A stretch of 64,000 bases of DNA from JBBTDV01 sp038042605 (GTDB lineage Bacteria; Bdellovibrionota; UBA1018), in the NCBI GenBank assembly GCA_964358645.1, contig CAYHPW010000005.1:1-64000 (forward strand). Direction: 5' to 3'. Under the pieces are notes generated by a model, which was not told the DNA's origin, searched no databases, and saw only the letters and a list, made by a program, of their open reading frames with translations. The position numbers were made by a program, and so were the translations under genes. Below, piece by piece: positions 36,245 to 44,564 of the stretch (its first letter is position 1; every line of letters starts with the position of its first letter).

Positions 36245-37348
36245 ATGGGACTTCCCGTCAAAAATCCGTCAGCACCGAGTTCGCGACAGCAGGGTGGCCA
36301 ACAAATCAGGCATCTAAAAAAAGGTGAGTTACTTTTCGCTGAAGGTGAAAATTCGCGCTCCATGTATTTTGTCAAAACAGGGATGATCCGTCTTTTTAAG
36401 AAAAAAGGTGAGTCGCAAATCGAATTGGACACAATACGCTCAGGACAGGTGCTTGGAGAGCTTGCTTTTCTTGATGGAAATCCACGTTCAGCTTCCGGTG
36501 AAGCGCTGACTGAGTGCAATTTAGTTGAAATTTCAGGAACGGCATTCCAAGAAGTGCTGACAAGACTTCCGGATTGGCTCAAAATTCTACTTAAAACAGT
36601 AGTCAGCCGCCTGCGCACGGCAAGCACGAGGATTCGGCAGCTTGAAACAGCAAGTTCAGCTTATGATTATTCAGACAAAGACGGTAAACGCTCAGCACAC
36701 TATATATATCTCTCGCCCACGGATATACTTAAGATAGCTTCCGGCTTGCTTTTAGTGGCTTCACGTAACGGCACGAATACTGACGATGGGATTGATGTCC
36801 GGGTTGGACTGCTCCAACGTTATGTAAACCAGATAATGGGCATCCCAGTAGCTAAAATTACTACATTCATGGATTTAATGGAACAAGTTGGACTTGTCGC
36901 CGCAGTCACCAGTACGGCTACACCTCGTACGATATTAAAAGACGCAAATTTTCTGGAACAGCTAATCACTTATCTTAATGAGGAAAATCTCATTGAACCG
37001 AGCAAACGACATGATATTTCTTTAAGAGGCTTCTTTATAATGAGCCTGATAGCCAAGCACCTTGGGCGTTACCAACCTGATCCGGCAAGTGGGAATGTAA
37101 TAGTTAATATCGGGGAAATAAAGAAACTCGAGACTGCAGAAAATAACCGGGAACCGTTTAGGATCGAAGAGTTTATGGAGCTGGTTAAGCATAATTATGC
37201 ATCGGCACCCAATGTGAAATCGCAGGATGAGGTTTTTACATCTTTCAATATGGAGGCTTTTGTTCACTCATATCGAATGCAAAGAGTGGTTATCGCGATC
37301 CAAGCGATAAATGAGCAGAAACGAAAAGCTGGCGGATATCTGAGATAG
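36245..37348 (+). CDS. Cyclic-nucleotide-binding-domain regulator
   Basis: 367 residues. Residues ~20-135 form a cNMP-binding (Crp/Fnr N-type) domain: KKGELLFAEGENSRSMYFVKTG, then SGQVLGELAFLDGNPR in place of the phosphate-binding cassette. The C-terminal ~215 residues do not form a recognisable HTH of the Crp type and are unassigned, perhaps a protein-interaction output. Ligand unknown. Divergent from the kinase; convergent with manC. Confidence 0.75.
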   Translation: MGLPVKNPSAPSSRQQGGQQIRHLKKGELLFAEGENSRSMYFVKTGMIRLFKKKGESQIELDTIRSGQVLGELAFLDGNPRSASGEALTECNLVEISGTAFQEVLTRLPDWLKILLKTVVSRLRTASTRIRQLETASSAYDYSDKDGKRSAHYIYLSPTDILKIASGLLLVASRNGTNTDDGIDVRVGLLQRYVNQIMGIPVAKITTFMDLMEQVGLVAAVTSTATPRTILKDANFLEQLITYLNEENLIEPSKRHDISLRGFFIMSLIAKHLGRYQPDPASGNVIVNIGEIKKLETAENNREPFRIEEFMELVKHNYASAPNVKSQDEVFTSFNMEAFVHSYRMQRVVIAIQAINEQKRKAGGYLR

Positions 37349-37357
37349 AACTTAGTT

Positions 37358-38422
37358 TTATACAAGATCGGGTCGATGTTTTTTTACTTCATCAACAAGC
37401 ATCTTAATCTGCTGCGCTCGTCGTTTATCAGCTACAAGAATAGCTTCACCAGCCTGTACGATAATAAGATCTTTCACGCCTAATAGGGCCACAAGCTTTC
37501 CTGGGGCATCAATAATATTTTGCGCGCTTTCAATTGAGATAACTTCGCCATTTGTGACTACGTTCTCGCCATTGTAAGCGCCAAGAACGTCTGCCATGCT
37601 TTCAAGGGATAGCCAGCTTCCCAAGTCATCCCATCCGCAGTCCAGTGGGAAGGCAACAACGTTATCGGCTTTTTCCATGACTCCATAATCTATGGAAGTA
37701 GCTGTAAGCAGCGGGTACGCCACATCGACATCTCCACCGGAGGCTTCCCATGTTTTTTTCATCTCTGGCATGAAGCAATCAAATGCCGCTAGAATAACCT
37801 CCGCCCTCCAAACAAACATCCCGCCATTCCATAAATAATTGCCGCTTTTAAGGAAATTTTTGGCCATCATTTCATTTGGTTTTTCTATAAACCGCTCGAC
37901 CCTGTAACATCCTGAAGACCCAATATTTTTGCTGATTCTAAGATAACCAAAACCCGTCTCAGGCCGTGATGGCCTTACCCCGAGGGTGACGAGGTCATCA
38001 TGTTCAGAGGCCCATGCAACTGCCAGCTTTACGGTGTCACAAAATCGATCCTCGGCGGCTATGTAATGATCTGATGGCATTACGAGCATGACGGCATTAG
38101 GAGCCTGCTCGGCGACAAAACGAGCCGCCCAGTAAATACAAGGGGCGGTGTTCCTGCCGGCCGGTTCTTCCAAAATCATGGCGCTTGCCGTTTCCTGGGA
38201 AACAGCATCTCTAAGAGCCCTAGTCGTGACAATGATATTATTAGAAGAAGGTATCAGATCTTCAAACCGCCTCAAGGTTCTGGCCAACAACGACACCGGT
38301 ATACCGTCGCTAGATTCACCAAAAGAAAGAAGCTGTTTAGGCCTAGCTGATACGCTTTTTGGCCAAAAACGTGTTCCACTACCACCGGCCATTATTATCA
38401 AATAGCTGTTCTTGCTGCCCAT
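37358..38422 (-). CDS. manC: Mannose-1-phosphate guanylyltransferase
   Basis: 354 residues. N-terminal nucleotidyltransferase signature MAGGSGTRFWPKS and SARPKQLL, FIEKP motif (RFIEKPNE) and a C-terminal hexapeptide-like part. It makes GDP-mannose from mannose 1-phosphate and GTP. The isomerase domain of bifunctional ManC is absent here; a separate cupin follows. First step for the polysaccharide genes nearby. Confidence 0.9.
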   Translation of the reverse strand: MGSKNSYLIIMAGGSGTRFWPKSVSARPKQLLSFGESSDGIPVSLLARTLRRFEDLIPSSNNIIVTTRALRDAVSQETASAMILEEPAGRNTAPCIYWAARFVAEQAPNAVMLVMPSDHYIAAEDRFCDTVKLAVAWASEHDDLVTLGVRPSRPETGFGYLRISKNIGSSGCYRVERFIEKPNEMMAKNFLKSGNYLWNGGMFVWRAEVILAAFDCFMPEMKKTWEASGGDVDVAYPLLTATSIDYGVMEKADNVVAFPLDCGWDDLGSWLSLESMADVLGAYNGENVVTNGEVISIESAQNIIDAPGKLVALLGVKDLIIVQAGEAILVADKRRAQQIKMLVDEVKKHRPDLV

Positions 38423-38435
38423 TCAATCGAGTTCG

Positions 38436-38828
38436 CTAAGGCATCGACGTGCCTGTGCGTCCATAACTGTCTTCTATACGAATTACATCATCGAGGTGTG
38501 GTGTAGAAACCTCGAACACGTCACAATCCTCCAAAGCTATCATCCTATGCTTACGGCCCGGGAAAATGTGAAAAGCCTCCCCGGAAAAAAGCGGCATTTC
38601 TTTCATCACTCCCTTTTCATCTTCGGTCACAAACATCATTTTCCCTGTCTTTAGAAAAACAGTTTCTTCTTTGATCCTGTGATATTGCAATGATAGTTTG
38701 TGCCCGCGCCGTATATGCAGAATTTTACCGATGTAGTGGTTTGTTTTCGCCCAAATTAGCTCATAACCCCAAGGTTTTTCAATGCGTTCAATGGATTGTT
38801 TGCCAATGCCACAACCAGCTTCAGTCAT
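38436..38828 (-). CDS. Cupin mannose-6-phosphate isomerase-like protein
   Basis: 130 residues: the PMI type II cupin domain, with KPWGYELIW at the start, HIRRGHKLSLQYH metal-ligand motif and FHIFPGRKHRM. This domain is normally fused to the C-terminus of ManC; here it is separate, 13 nt from manC and overlapping the SPOR gene by 8 nt. It may complete GDP-mannose synthesis or act as a related sugar isomerase. Confidence 0.82.
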   Translation of the reverse strand: MTEAGCGIGKQSIERIEKPWGYELIWAKTNHYIGKILHIRRGHKLSLQYHRIKEETVFLKTGKMMFVTEDEKGVMKEMPLFSGEAFHIFPGRKHRMIALEDCDVFEVSTPHLDDVIRIEDSYGRTGTSMP

Positions 38829-39516
38829 TATCCCCGCCGATTTTGGTTATTATAAGAAACGTATCAATAATGCCGGTCGCCTTATAGCTCTGTCCGGCAC
38901 GTTCAGCTAATTCACGTGAGGAGAAGTTACCTGCAAACACGCGGTAGCGTTTCTTGTTTTCTCCGATATCCACCTCTGAATAGGAAGCCTTAAGCCCGAT
39001 CGATTCCTTCAGCTCAAATACCTGCTGACGCGCCTCCTCCTCGGATAAATACGACCCTATTTGTAGCGAGAAATATCTGCCTTGTCTTGATGCGGAATTC
39101 TCTATGTCGGAGGCAGGGTCCTGTTTGGTCATTTTTTTAGCAAGTTTTTGAGAACGCGTATCTTTAGGAAGATCAACTTGCCTTGAAACATCCAGCTTGA
39201 GGCCGATTTTAGATACCTCATCCCTAGTCGAGCGCTCCAGAATTTCATCAGCTACTTGGTTGGCGTACCTTGCCTGCTCGTTTAGCTCTTGTTCGGGAGG
39301 TACTTGCTTATCCACGACTTGGGCAATGCCTTCAGCATTGTTAAGCGGCTTTTTAGCACCAACCTCGCTACTTGGAAGCGATACTGCCTGTGTGGCGGAA
39401 TTCTTCGCAAAATGAACTCCGAACGTAAACGCAAAAATAACCACCACAACGCCTATAAGAACAAGGAGCCGTATCTCCTTGCCATCATAAATGAATAATC
39501 GATGTTTTAATCCCAC
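38821..39516 (-). CDS. SPOR-domain membrane protein
   Basis: 231 residues. One N-terminal membrane helix (about 17-35), a charged low-complexity linker and a C-terminal SPOR domain (SLQIGSYLSEEEARQQ...YRVFAGNF). SPOR domains bind denuded peptidoglycan glycans at septa. It begins an operon ending in manC. Confidence 0.85.
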   Translation of the reverse strand: MGLKHRLFIYDGKEIRLLVLIGVVVVIFAFTFGVHFAKNSATQAVSLPSSEVGAKKPLNNAEGIAQVVDKQVPPEQELNEQARYANQVADEILERSTRDEVSKIGLKLDVSRQVDLPKDTRSQKLAKKMTKQDPASDIENSASRQGRYFSLQIGSYLSEEEARQQVFELKESIGLKASYSEVDIGENKKRYRVFAGNFSSRELAERAGQSYKATGIIDTFLIITKIGGDND

Positions 39517-39559
39517 GGCAAGAATAATAGCTTCGCAAGCCCCCCTCTGTCAATGTAAG

Positions 39560-39697
39560 TGCCGATTAATCAGCTCTTAAAATCGGCATAAAAATCCGGA
39601 TACCGGCGTTACTAGGCTATTACGGTGGCCCCTGTTGGTTTCAAACTTTCATAGCCAGTTTGCCAAACAATAACTTTCAAAACAAAAGGAGCTTTTC
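39560..39697 (+). promoter_or_regulatory. Structured leader upstream of the pilin cassette
   Basis: A hairpin (TGCCGATT 39560-39567 / AATCGGCA 39581-39588) is followed by CCGG repeats and a GGCTAT...ATAGCC stem about 45 nt apart, ending in AAAAGGAG. This much pairing before a pilin suggests an RNA control element. It does not show the conserved core of the c-di-GMP-I riboswitch. Confidence 0.35.
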
Positions 39698-39880
39698 ATG
39701 AAAAGACCAAATGGATATTTTTTTATAAATAACAACGGCCAGGGCCTAACAGAGTATATTGCGCTTCTGCTACTGATATCGGTCATTTCCATAGCCGCCG
39801 TAAAAGCGCTGGGTGGCACAATAAAGTCAAAACTTCAGGAGGCCAGAAACCAGATCAACCAGGAAATATCCATATATTAA
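39698..39880 (+). CDS. Flp/Tad-type pilin
   Basis: 60 residues behind AAAAGGAG. A class III signal ends in NNG, cleaved before QGLTEYIALLLLIS, giving the Glu-5 typical of type IV pilins. A short basic C-terminus (KSKLQEARNQINQE) follows. It resembles Flp major pilins of tight-adherence systems. First of five pilin-like genes; no assembly ATPase or platform gene is in the window. Confidence 0.75.
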   Translation: MKRPNGYFFINNNGQGLTEYIALLLLISVISIAAVKALGGTIKSKLQEARNQINQEISIY

Positions 39881-39893
39881 AACCGAGGCGGAT

Positions 39894-40187
39894 TTGTATC
39901 CTAAACATAACAACGGTCAGGTACTTATTGAATTCGTGACAAGCGTTATATTTCTTTCATGCATATTAGCATTGGTGTTTTCACTAATGGTCGCGCAGTG
40001 GTGGCGGGCACGGTGTGTATTCTTAACGTTCGAAAAGACCCATACAACACTTGTAGGTGGAATATCAGAATACATCAGCTTCCCTTTAGAAATAACGGAC
40101 ACCGGGACTTCCATCAAGGGTGAATCAAGATGCATGCGCGATCCGAATGTAATTGAGTCAGTAGAGCTGCAGAAATTGGAGCCTTAG
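39894..40187 (+). CDS. TadE-like pseudopilin
   Basis: 97 residues from a TTG after GAGGCGG. Class III signal with cleavage after NNG and mature QVLIEFVTSVIFLSC (Glu-5). A longer periplasmic part than Flp, like TadE minor pilins. 13 nt after the Flp gene. Confidence 0.65.
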   Translation: MYPKHNNGQVLIEFVTSVIFLSCILALVFSLMVAQWWRARCVFLTFEKTHTTLVGGISEYISFPLEITDTGTSIKGESRCMRDPNVIESVELQKLEP

Positions 40188-40193
40188 GTTCAT

Positions 40194-40805
40194 ATGATCA
40201 GACTTAATAAGCAATCCGGCTCGCTTCATCTTCCGATGGCATTATGTCTTATCGCGGTCGTGTCCATAGGTTTCGGCACATGGGCCTTCCTGAGGCGATG
40301 GCGATATCTGGCTGAACTTCAATTGCATCTAGATCGGTGTGTTGGAAATATAACGCTAAAGTTACGTGACACATTAACTGATATAGAATCTACGAACCGG
40401 ATGATCGGCAAACTGAGGCTTGCCATAGCAGCCTCATCCCTTCTTCCCGAGGGGCGGGTTACACTTCAAACCGCACTAACCGCATTAGCAGCTAAACAGG
40501 ATATGGCAATAATATACTGGGAAAGCTTGAGGATCCACTGGTCGTTAAACAGTGCGTGTGGCAAAAAGGGCGGCATAAGCTGGCCGCCACCAAGCCTTGA
40601 TCTGACTAGGCCTCCGCCCGATGTACTAGGACAGCAGAAATTATACTGGCAAAGAGGGATCCCTAATGTGTTTTTTATCCAAGCTTATCGTTCCCCAAGG
40701 GCAGCGGCAGCTACAGTCGAGTATTTCAAGACCGGTACAAGCGCGACGAGGTGGGTTGCTGCTTGGACCATCCCACAAAAAACAATGTGGGCAAATATTT
40801 ATTGA
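40194..40805 (+). CDS. Tad-cassette protein with N-terminal helix
   Basis: 203 residues. A prepilin-like start (NKQSG then SLHLPMALCLIAV) without Glu-5, one N-terminal helix and a mixed soluble domain. It may be a TadG-like or minor-pilin component. It lies 6 nt after the TadE-like gene; its 3' end overlaps the next small pilin gene. Confidence 0.55.
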   Translation: MIRLNKQSGSLHLPMALCLIAVVSIGFGTWAFLRRWRYLAELQLHLDRCVGNITLKLRDTLTDIESTNRMIGKLRLAIAASSLLPEGRVTLQTALTALAAKQDMAIIYWESLRIHWSLNSACGKKGGISWPPPSLDLTRPPPDVLGQQKLYWQRGIPNVFFIQAYRSPRAAAATVEYFKTGTSATRWVAAWTIPQKTMWANIY

Positions 40806-40950
40806 GATGTGCATATGGGCGACAATTATTTCAATCGTTTCTATGGGTATTTGTCTTGGGTTAAGGGAAGAATACTCACGCTACAAAAAAGCTATATCCT
40901 CGGCCAGATATATGTTCTCAGCAACGGAAAAGCAAAAGGCGCATTTTTAG
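40756..40950 (+). CDS. Overlapping small minor pilin
   Basis: 64 residues from a TTG at 40756, in a different frame from the genes on either side. A short class III leader ends in QCG, with mature QIFIEMCIWATIISIV giving Glu-5 and a hydrophobic helix. The frame continues beyond the neighbouring stop. The same G/Q...E5 logic repeats in the other pilins here, so this is likely a real gene hidden by overlaps of 50 nt and 142 nt. Confidence 0.55.
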   Translation: MLLGPSHKKQCGQIFIEMCIWATIISIVSMGICLGLREEYSRYKKAISSARYMFSATEKQKAHF

Positions 40951-41417
40951 TTCTCATCGCAATTTGTCTTGCTGCGGTTGCAAATAGGATAGCACGTAAC
41001 GAGGCGTTTAGAGAGCTGGAGAAAAACCATTTTCCGTCACCCCTTATATGGGATTATGCGCTGACAGCGAGAGGATTTCACAAAGTGACAGAAAACCTTA
41101 TGCAACGGGTATACAGGAGTTTGCCTCTCACCATTAGTAGTGAAGGAACAGTATGGTCTAGCAAAGACCTTCAGTGGTTCGCTGTATATGACCGCAATAT
41201 CAACCAGCAGAACCCTGTCACAATTTATTGTAGATCATGTAAAAATCATTCAAAAGAGATACAGACGCTCGTATATTGGGAGCCGCACGGTTCGGGTTGG
41301 GCTGCCCTTGAAACGATCTCTATCAGCCTTGATAGAGATCTATCCAATATTACGACAAATTCAAAATCATCTATTAACTCGGTATTAGCAAGAGATCCCC
41401 GCGAAATACGTTATTGA
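40809..41417 (+). CDS. Pilin-cassette membrane-anchored protein
   Basis: Up to 202 residues; the N-terminus is uncertain. The GTG at 40809 lies inside the overlapping small pilin; a TTG at 40851 gives a similar protein. A hydrophobic helix (AFLVLIAICLAAVA) follows NGKAKG, then a soluble Trp/Tyr-rich domain. No recognised family. Ends the cassette. Confidence 0.5.
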   Translation: MHMGDNYFNRFYGYLSWVKGRILTLQKSYILGQIYVLSNGKAKGAFLVLIAICLAAVANRIARNEAFRELEKNHFPSPLIWDYALTARGFHKVTENLMQRVYRSLPLTISSEGTVWSSKDLQWFAVYDRNINQQNPVTIYCRSCKNHSKEIQTLVYWEPHGSGWAALETISISLDRDLSNITTNSKSSINSVLARDPREIRY

Positions 41418-41451
41418 CTTTTACTAAGCTTCAAGGCTTTATTTTTTCATA

Positions 41452-42396
41452 ATGAAACAAGATCTAGCTTCTATCCTTGCTGTTGGCTCACTGGCCTTTG
41501 ACACCATTGAAACACCTGCCGGAAAAGCAGAATCAGTATTGGGGGGATCAGTTAACTATTTCTCTATAGCGGCATCATTTTATTCCCCGGTCAAAGTTGT
41601 GGGCGTGGTGGGTGAGGACTTCCCGAAATCCCACCTTGAGTGGTTATCCAGCCGCAAAATCGATGTAAGTGGCGTGAAAATAAATCCAGGCAGGACATTC
41701 CACTGGGTTGGCGCTTATGACCACAACCTTAATGAAGCAAAAACTCTTTCAACAGCTCTGAATGTGTTTGAGCACTTCGATCCAAAGCTTTCCCAATCAC
41801 ACAAGTCAACGCCATATCTTTTTTTGGCAAATATAGATCCTGTTTTGCAGCAAAAAGTATTGGATCAAATGAGCGCATCACGACTGGTGGCGTGTGACAG
41901 TATGAACTTCTGGATAACCGGGAAACCAGAAGAGCTTAAAAAAACATTAAAACGTGTTGACGTGCTTTCGATTAACGAAGGAGAAGCTTATCTTCTATCA
42001 GGACAGCGCAACCTTACAAAAGCTGCCAAGTTCATACGCGAACTTGGCCCGTCAATAATAATCATCAAACGTGGTGAATATGGGGCGAACCTGTTTACAC
42101 CTGCTGGAACTTTCCTGGCTCCGGCTTTCCCCGTATTATCCGTTGTTGATCCTACGGGAGCTGGTGACAGTTTTGCTGGCGCCTTCATGGGCTACCTTGC
42201 TGAAGCCGGTATTCACCGTGATATGGCCCACAAGAGTCCTCAAGAGTTTGATAACTTATTAAGACGCGCAGTATTAGCTGGTTGCGTGATGGCGAGTTTT
42301 ACAGTGGAGGATTTTAGTATCCACAGGTTGCTTCGCCTAGACAACAGTGAGCTTGTGACAAGGCAGCGCATGCTCATGAAAATGATCTCGATTTAA
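41452..42396 (+). CDS. PfkB-family carbohydrate kinase
   Basis: 314 residues with the PfkB N-terminal GGSVNYFSIAASFY region and the C-terminal anion-hole signature DPTGAGDSFAGAF (catalytic D239). It phosphorylates a sugar or nucleoside; the exact substrate cannot be read. Convergent with the glycosyltransferase at 42374 (23-nt overlap). Confidence 0.85.
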   Translation: MKQDLASILAVGSLAFDTIETPAGKAESVLGGSVNYFSIAASFYSPVKVVGVVGEDFPKSHLEWLSSRKIDVSGVKINPGRTFHWVGAYDHNLNEAKTLSTALNVFEHFDPKLSQSHKSTPYLFLANIDPVLQQKVLDQMSASRLVACDSMNFWITGKPEELKKTLKRVDVLSINEGEAYLLSGQRNLTKAAKFIRELGPSIIIIKRGEYGANLFTPAGTFLAPAFPVLSVVDPTGAGDSFAGAFMGYLAEAGIHRDMAHKSPQEFDNLLRRAVLAGCVMASFTVEDFSIHRLLRLDNSELVTRQRMLMKMISI

Positions 42397-43573
42397 CTGA
42401 TGACTTTGCTAAAAACGACCAGCCGGAACTCACAGTTTCCAAAAACAGAGTTGGGTCTTTGCCGACTTCAATAATCATTTTCTTGATAGTCTCCACCAAT
42501 TCACGCTGAAAACGCTCGCGCGAAAACAACCGTGCCCGGTCCCTTATTTCTTCATGAGAGAAAACAATCTTGCCTTCTTCGTACTTACTGACAGCTTCAA
42601 TCAACCCATCGGCGGTTTGACGGTCAAAAAATATCCCTGTCTTATCGGTAACTGTTTCCAGTAAACCGCCCTGGGCATATGCAATCACGGGGGCTCCGGC
42701 CGCCATGGCTTCAAGGGGTGCTATGCCAAAATCCTCCACTCCCGGAAATATGAATGCTTTACATTTGGAATACAAATCCGCCACAGCTTCGTCAGACAAG
42801 TTTCCAAGAAATTCAACCGTTGGGCCGGCATTTTTCTGTAATTTCTCCTCATTTTGACCGGAGCCGACAATAATAAGAGGGAGCCTCATTTTATTAAACG
42901 CCTCAATTGCTATGTCTATGCGCTTATAAGGCGCCATAGCTCCGACCATCAGGTAATAGCGTCCCGGATGCCGCTGTCTTTTAGCAAAACGCTCAAAATC
43001 GACGAATGGATAAATAACTTCAGCCCGGCGGCCATAAGCGCGCTCGATCTGACCGGCGATGAATTTACTGTTGGCGATCAGCTTATCAACCCTGTCTTTG
43101 CCACTAACTAGCCTGTCCCAATTCTGTAACCTGTGACGTATCAGCTTTGCGACGATTCTTACTGGCAATGACGCATGTCCAGGAGCGAAGTAATCGTCAT
43201 AACGGTCCCACATATATCGCATGGGCGCATGTACATAGCTGATATGTAGTGCGTCTGTCGGTTTACGAATCCCTTTTGCAACACAGTGTGATGAAGAAAT
43301 CACCAGATCGAAGCCCTTTAAGTCAAAGCGCTCAATGCAAAAAGGCATTACAGGCAAGAAAGAACGGTAACGTTTTTCAATGGCTGGTACCCGTTGAAGA
43401 ATACTTGTATGACGTTTTAAAGCGGTTAACACTGGCGAAATTCTGCCAGGTACATAAATCAGTGTGAATAATTCCGCACGCGGGAACAACTCTGCCATTG
43501 CCTCCAAGACATGCTCTCCGCCACGCATACCCGTAAGCCAATCATGCACGATTGCTATACGGTAAGCATTCAC
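42374..43573 (-). CDS. Family 4 glycosyltransferase
   Basis: 399 residues, GT-B fold. N-terminal HDWLTGMRGGEH and C-terminal EDFGIAPLEAMAAG (ExFGxxxxE nucleotide-sugar motif) are intact. Similar to WbaZ/mannosyl-type transferases. It overlaps the decarboxylase gene by 4 nt. Probably assembles a surface polysaccharide. Confidence 0.9.
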   Translation of the reverse strand: MNAYRIAIVHDWLTGMRGGEHVLEAMAELFPRAELFTLIYVPGRISPVLTALKRHTSILQRVPAIEKRYRSFLPVMPFCIERFDLKGFDLVISSSHCVAKGIRKPTDALHISYVHAPMRYMWDRYDDYFAPGHASLPVRIVAKLIRHRLQNWDRLVSGKDRVDKLIANSKFIAGQIERAYGRRAEVIYPFVDFERFAKRQRHPGRYYLMVGAMAPYKRIDIAIEAFNKMRLPLIIVGSGQNEEKLQKNAGPTVEFLGNLSDEAVADLYSKCKAFIFPGVEDFGIAPLEAMAAGAPVIAYAQGGLLETVTDKTGIFFDRQTADGLIEAVSKYEEGKIVFSHEEIRDRARLFSRERFQRELVETIKKMIIEVGKDPTLFLETVSSGWSFLAKSSVKSRSFS

Positions 43574-44562
43574 CTAAGCGACCTGAAATATTCTATAGTT
43601 CGCATAAGTCCTTCTTCGAGATCCACTTTAGGTTCCCACCCAAGAAGTCGCCTGGCGCGGGAAATATCAGGGCATCTTCGTTTTGGGTCATCAGGACGAG
43701 CGGCCAAGTGTTTAATCGGCAACTGGTTACCAACTATGCTTAAAACAGCTTTAGTAAATTCGAGCACGGTTTTCTCGTGTGGATTTCCAATGTTCACGGG
43801 AACTGAAACATCGCTTTTGAAAAGCTTAATTATTCCATCCACCAGATCAGACACATAACAGAAACTGCGGGTTTGTTGGCCGTCTCCATGCACGGTCAAC
43901 TCCTGCCCAGATAGCGCTCTCACACAGAGTTCAGGAACAATGCGACCGTCATCTGGTCTCATGCGCGGGCCGTATGTATTGAATATGCGGACCATGCCGC
44001 CATTTATTCGTTTAATTTCTCCGGATGTGGTTGGCACTCCACGAATTGCCGTACTGACATATGCTTCAGCAAACCGCTTAGTTTCGTCATAGCAGGCACG
44101 CGGTCCGATCGTGTTGACATTTCCGAAGTAATCCTCCTTCTGAGGATGCTCCAGCGGGTCGCCATAAATTTCGGAAGTAGAGGCTAATAAATATCTTGCA
44201 TTGTATTTTGAAGCCAGATCAACCGTGTGCATTGTACCGACTGAATCCACTGCAAGTATCTCAAACGGGATGCGGTCAAAATCCACCGGGCTTGCGGGAC
44301 AAGCAAAATGGAAAAGTCCGAACAAGCCGTACTTATTCAGCAGTGGAAGCCGCCTTCCTTCAATAGGCATATCCAGCGAATGGCACACATCCCATTCAAG
44401 GAAATGGAAATCTTGTTTTTTTTCCGCTTCCGCAAGGTTTTCCTTGCTGCCAGTGATAAAATTATCTAGAGCGGTAACAGCATATCCGTCTTGTAATAAT
44501 GCATCACATAGATGTGAACCTATGAAACCGGCGCCGCCTGTAACAATAATGTGTTTTTTCAT
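43570..44562 (-). CDS. UDP-glucuronate decarboxylase (SDR)
   Basis: 330 residues, extended SDR. NAD-binding GGAGFIGSH near residue 9, the catalytic YDETK (Tyr/Lys) and SEIYGDP are typical of UDP-xylose synthase. It makes UDP-xylose from UDP-glucuronate. The two flanking genes are GT4 transferases, so the xylose may enter the same glycan. Confidence 0.88.
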   Translation of the reverse strand: MKKHIIVTGGAGFIGSHLCDALLQDGYAVTALDNFITGSKENLAEAEKKQDFHFLEWDVCHSLDMPIEGRRLPLLNKYGLFGLFHFACPASPVDFDRIPFEILAVDSVGTMHTVDLASKYNARYLLASTSEIYGDPLEHPQKEDYFGNVNTIGPRACYDETKRFAEAYVSTAIRGVPTTSGEIKRINGGMVRIFNTYGPRMRPDDGRIVPELCVRALSGQELTVHGDGQQTRSFCYVSDLVDGIIKLFKSDVSVPVNIGNPHEKTVLEFTKAVLSIVGNQLPIKHLAARPDDPKRRCPDISRARRLLGWEPKVDLEEGLMRTIEYFRSLR

Positions 44563-44564
44563 TA

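Noticed and set aside
39560..39697. c-di-GMP-I (GEMM) riboswitch before the pilin
   Set aside because: The conserved core elements of this riboswitch are not present; only generic hairpins are seen, so I record a structured leader without naming a class.
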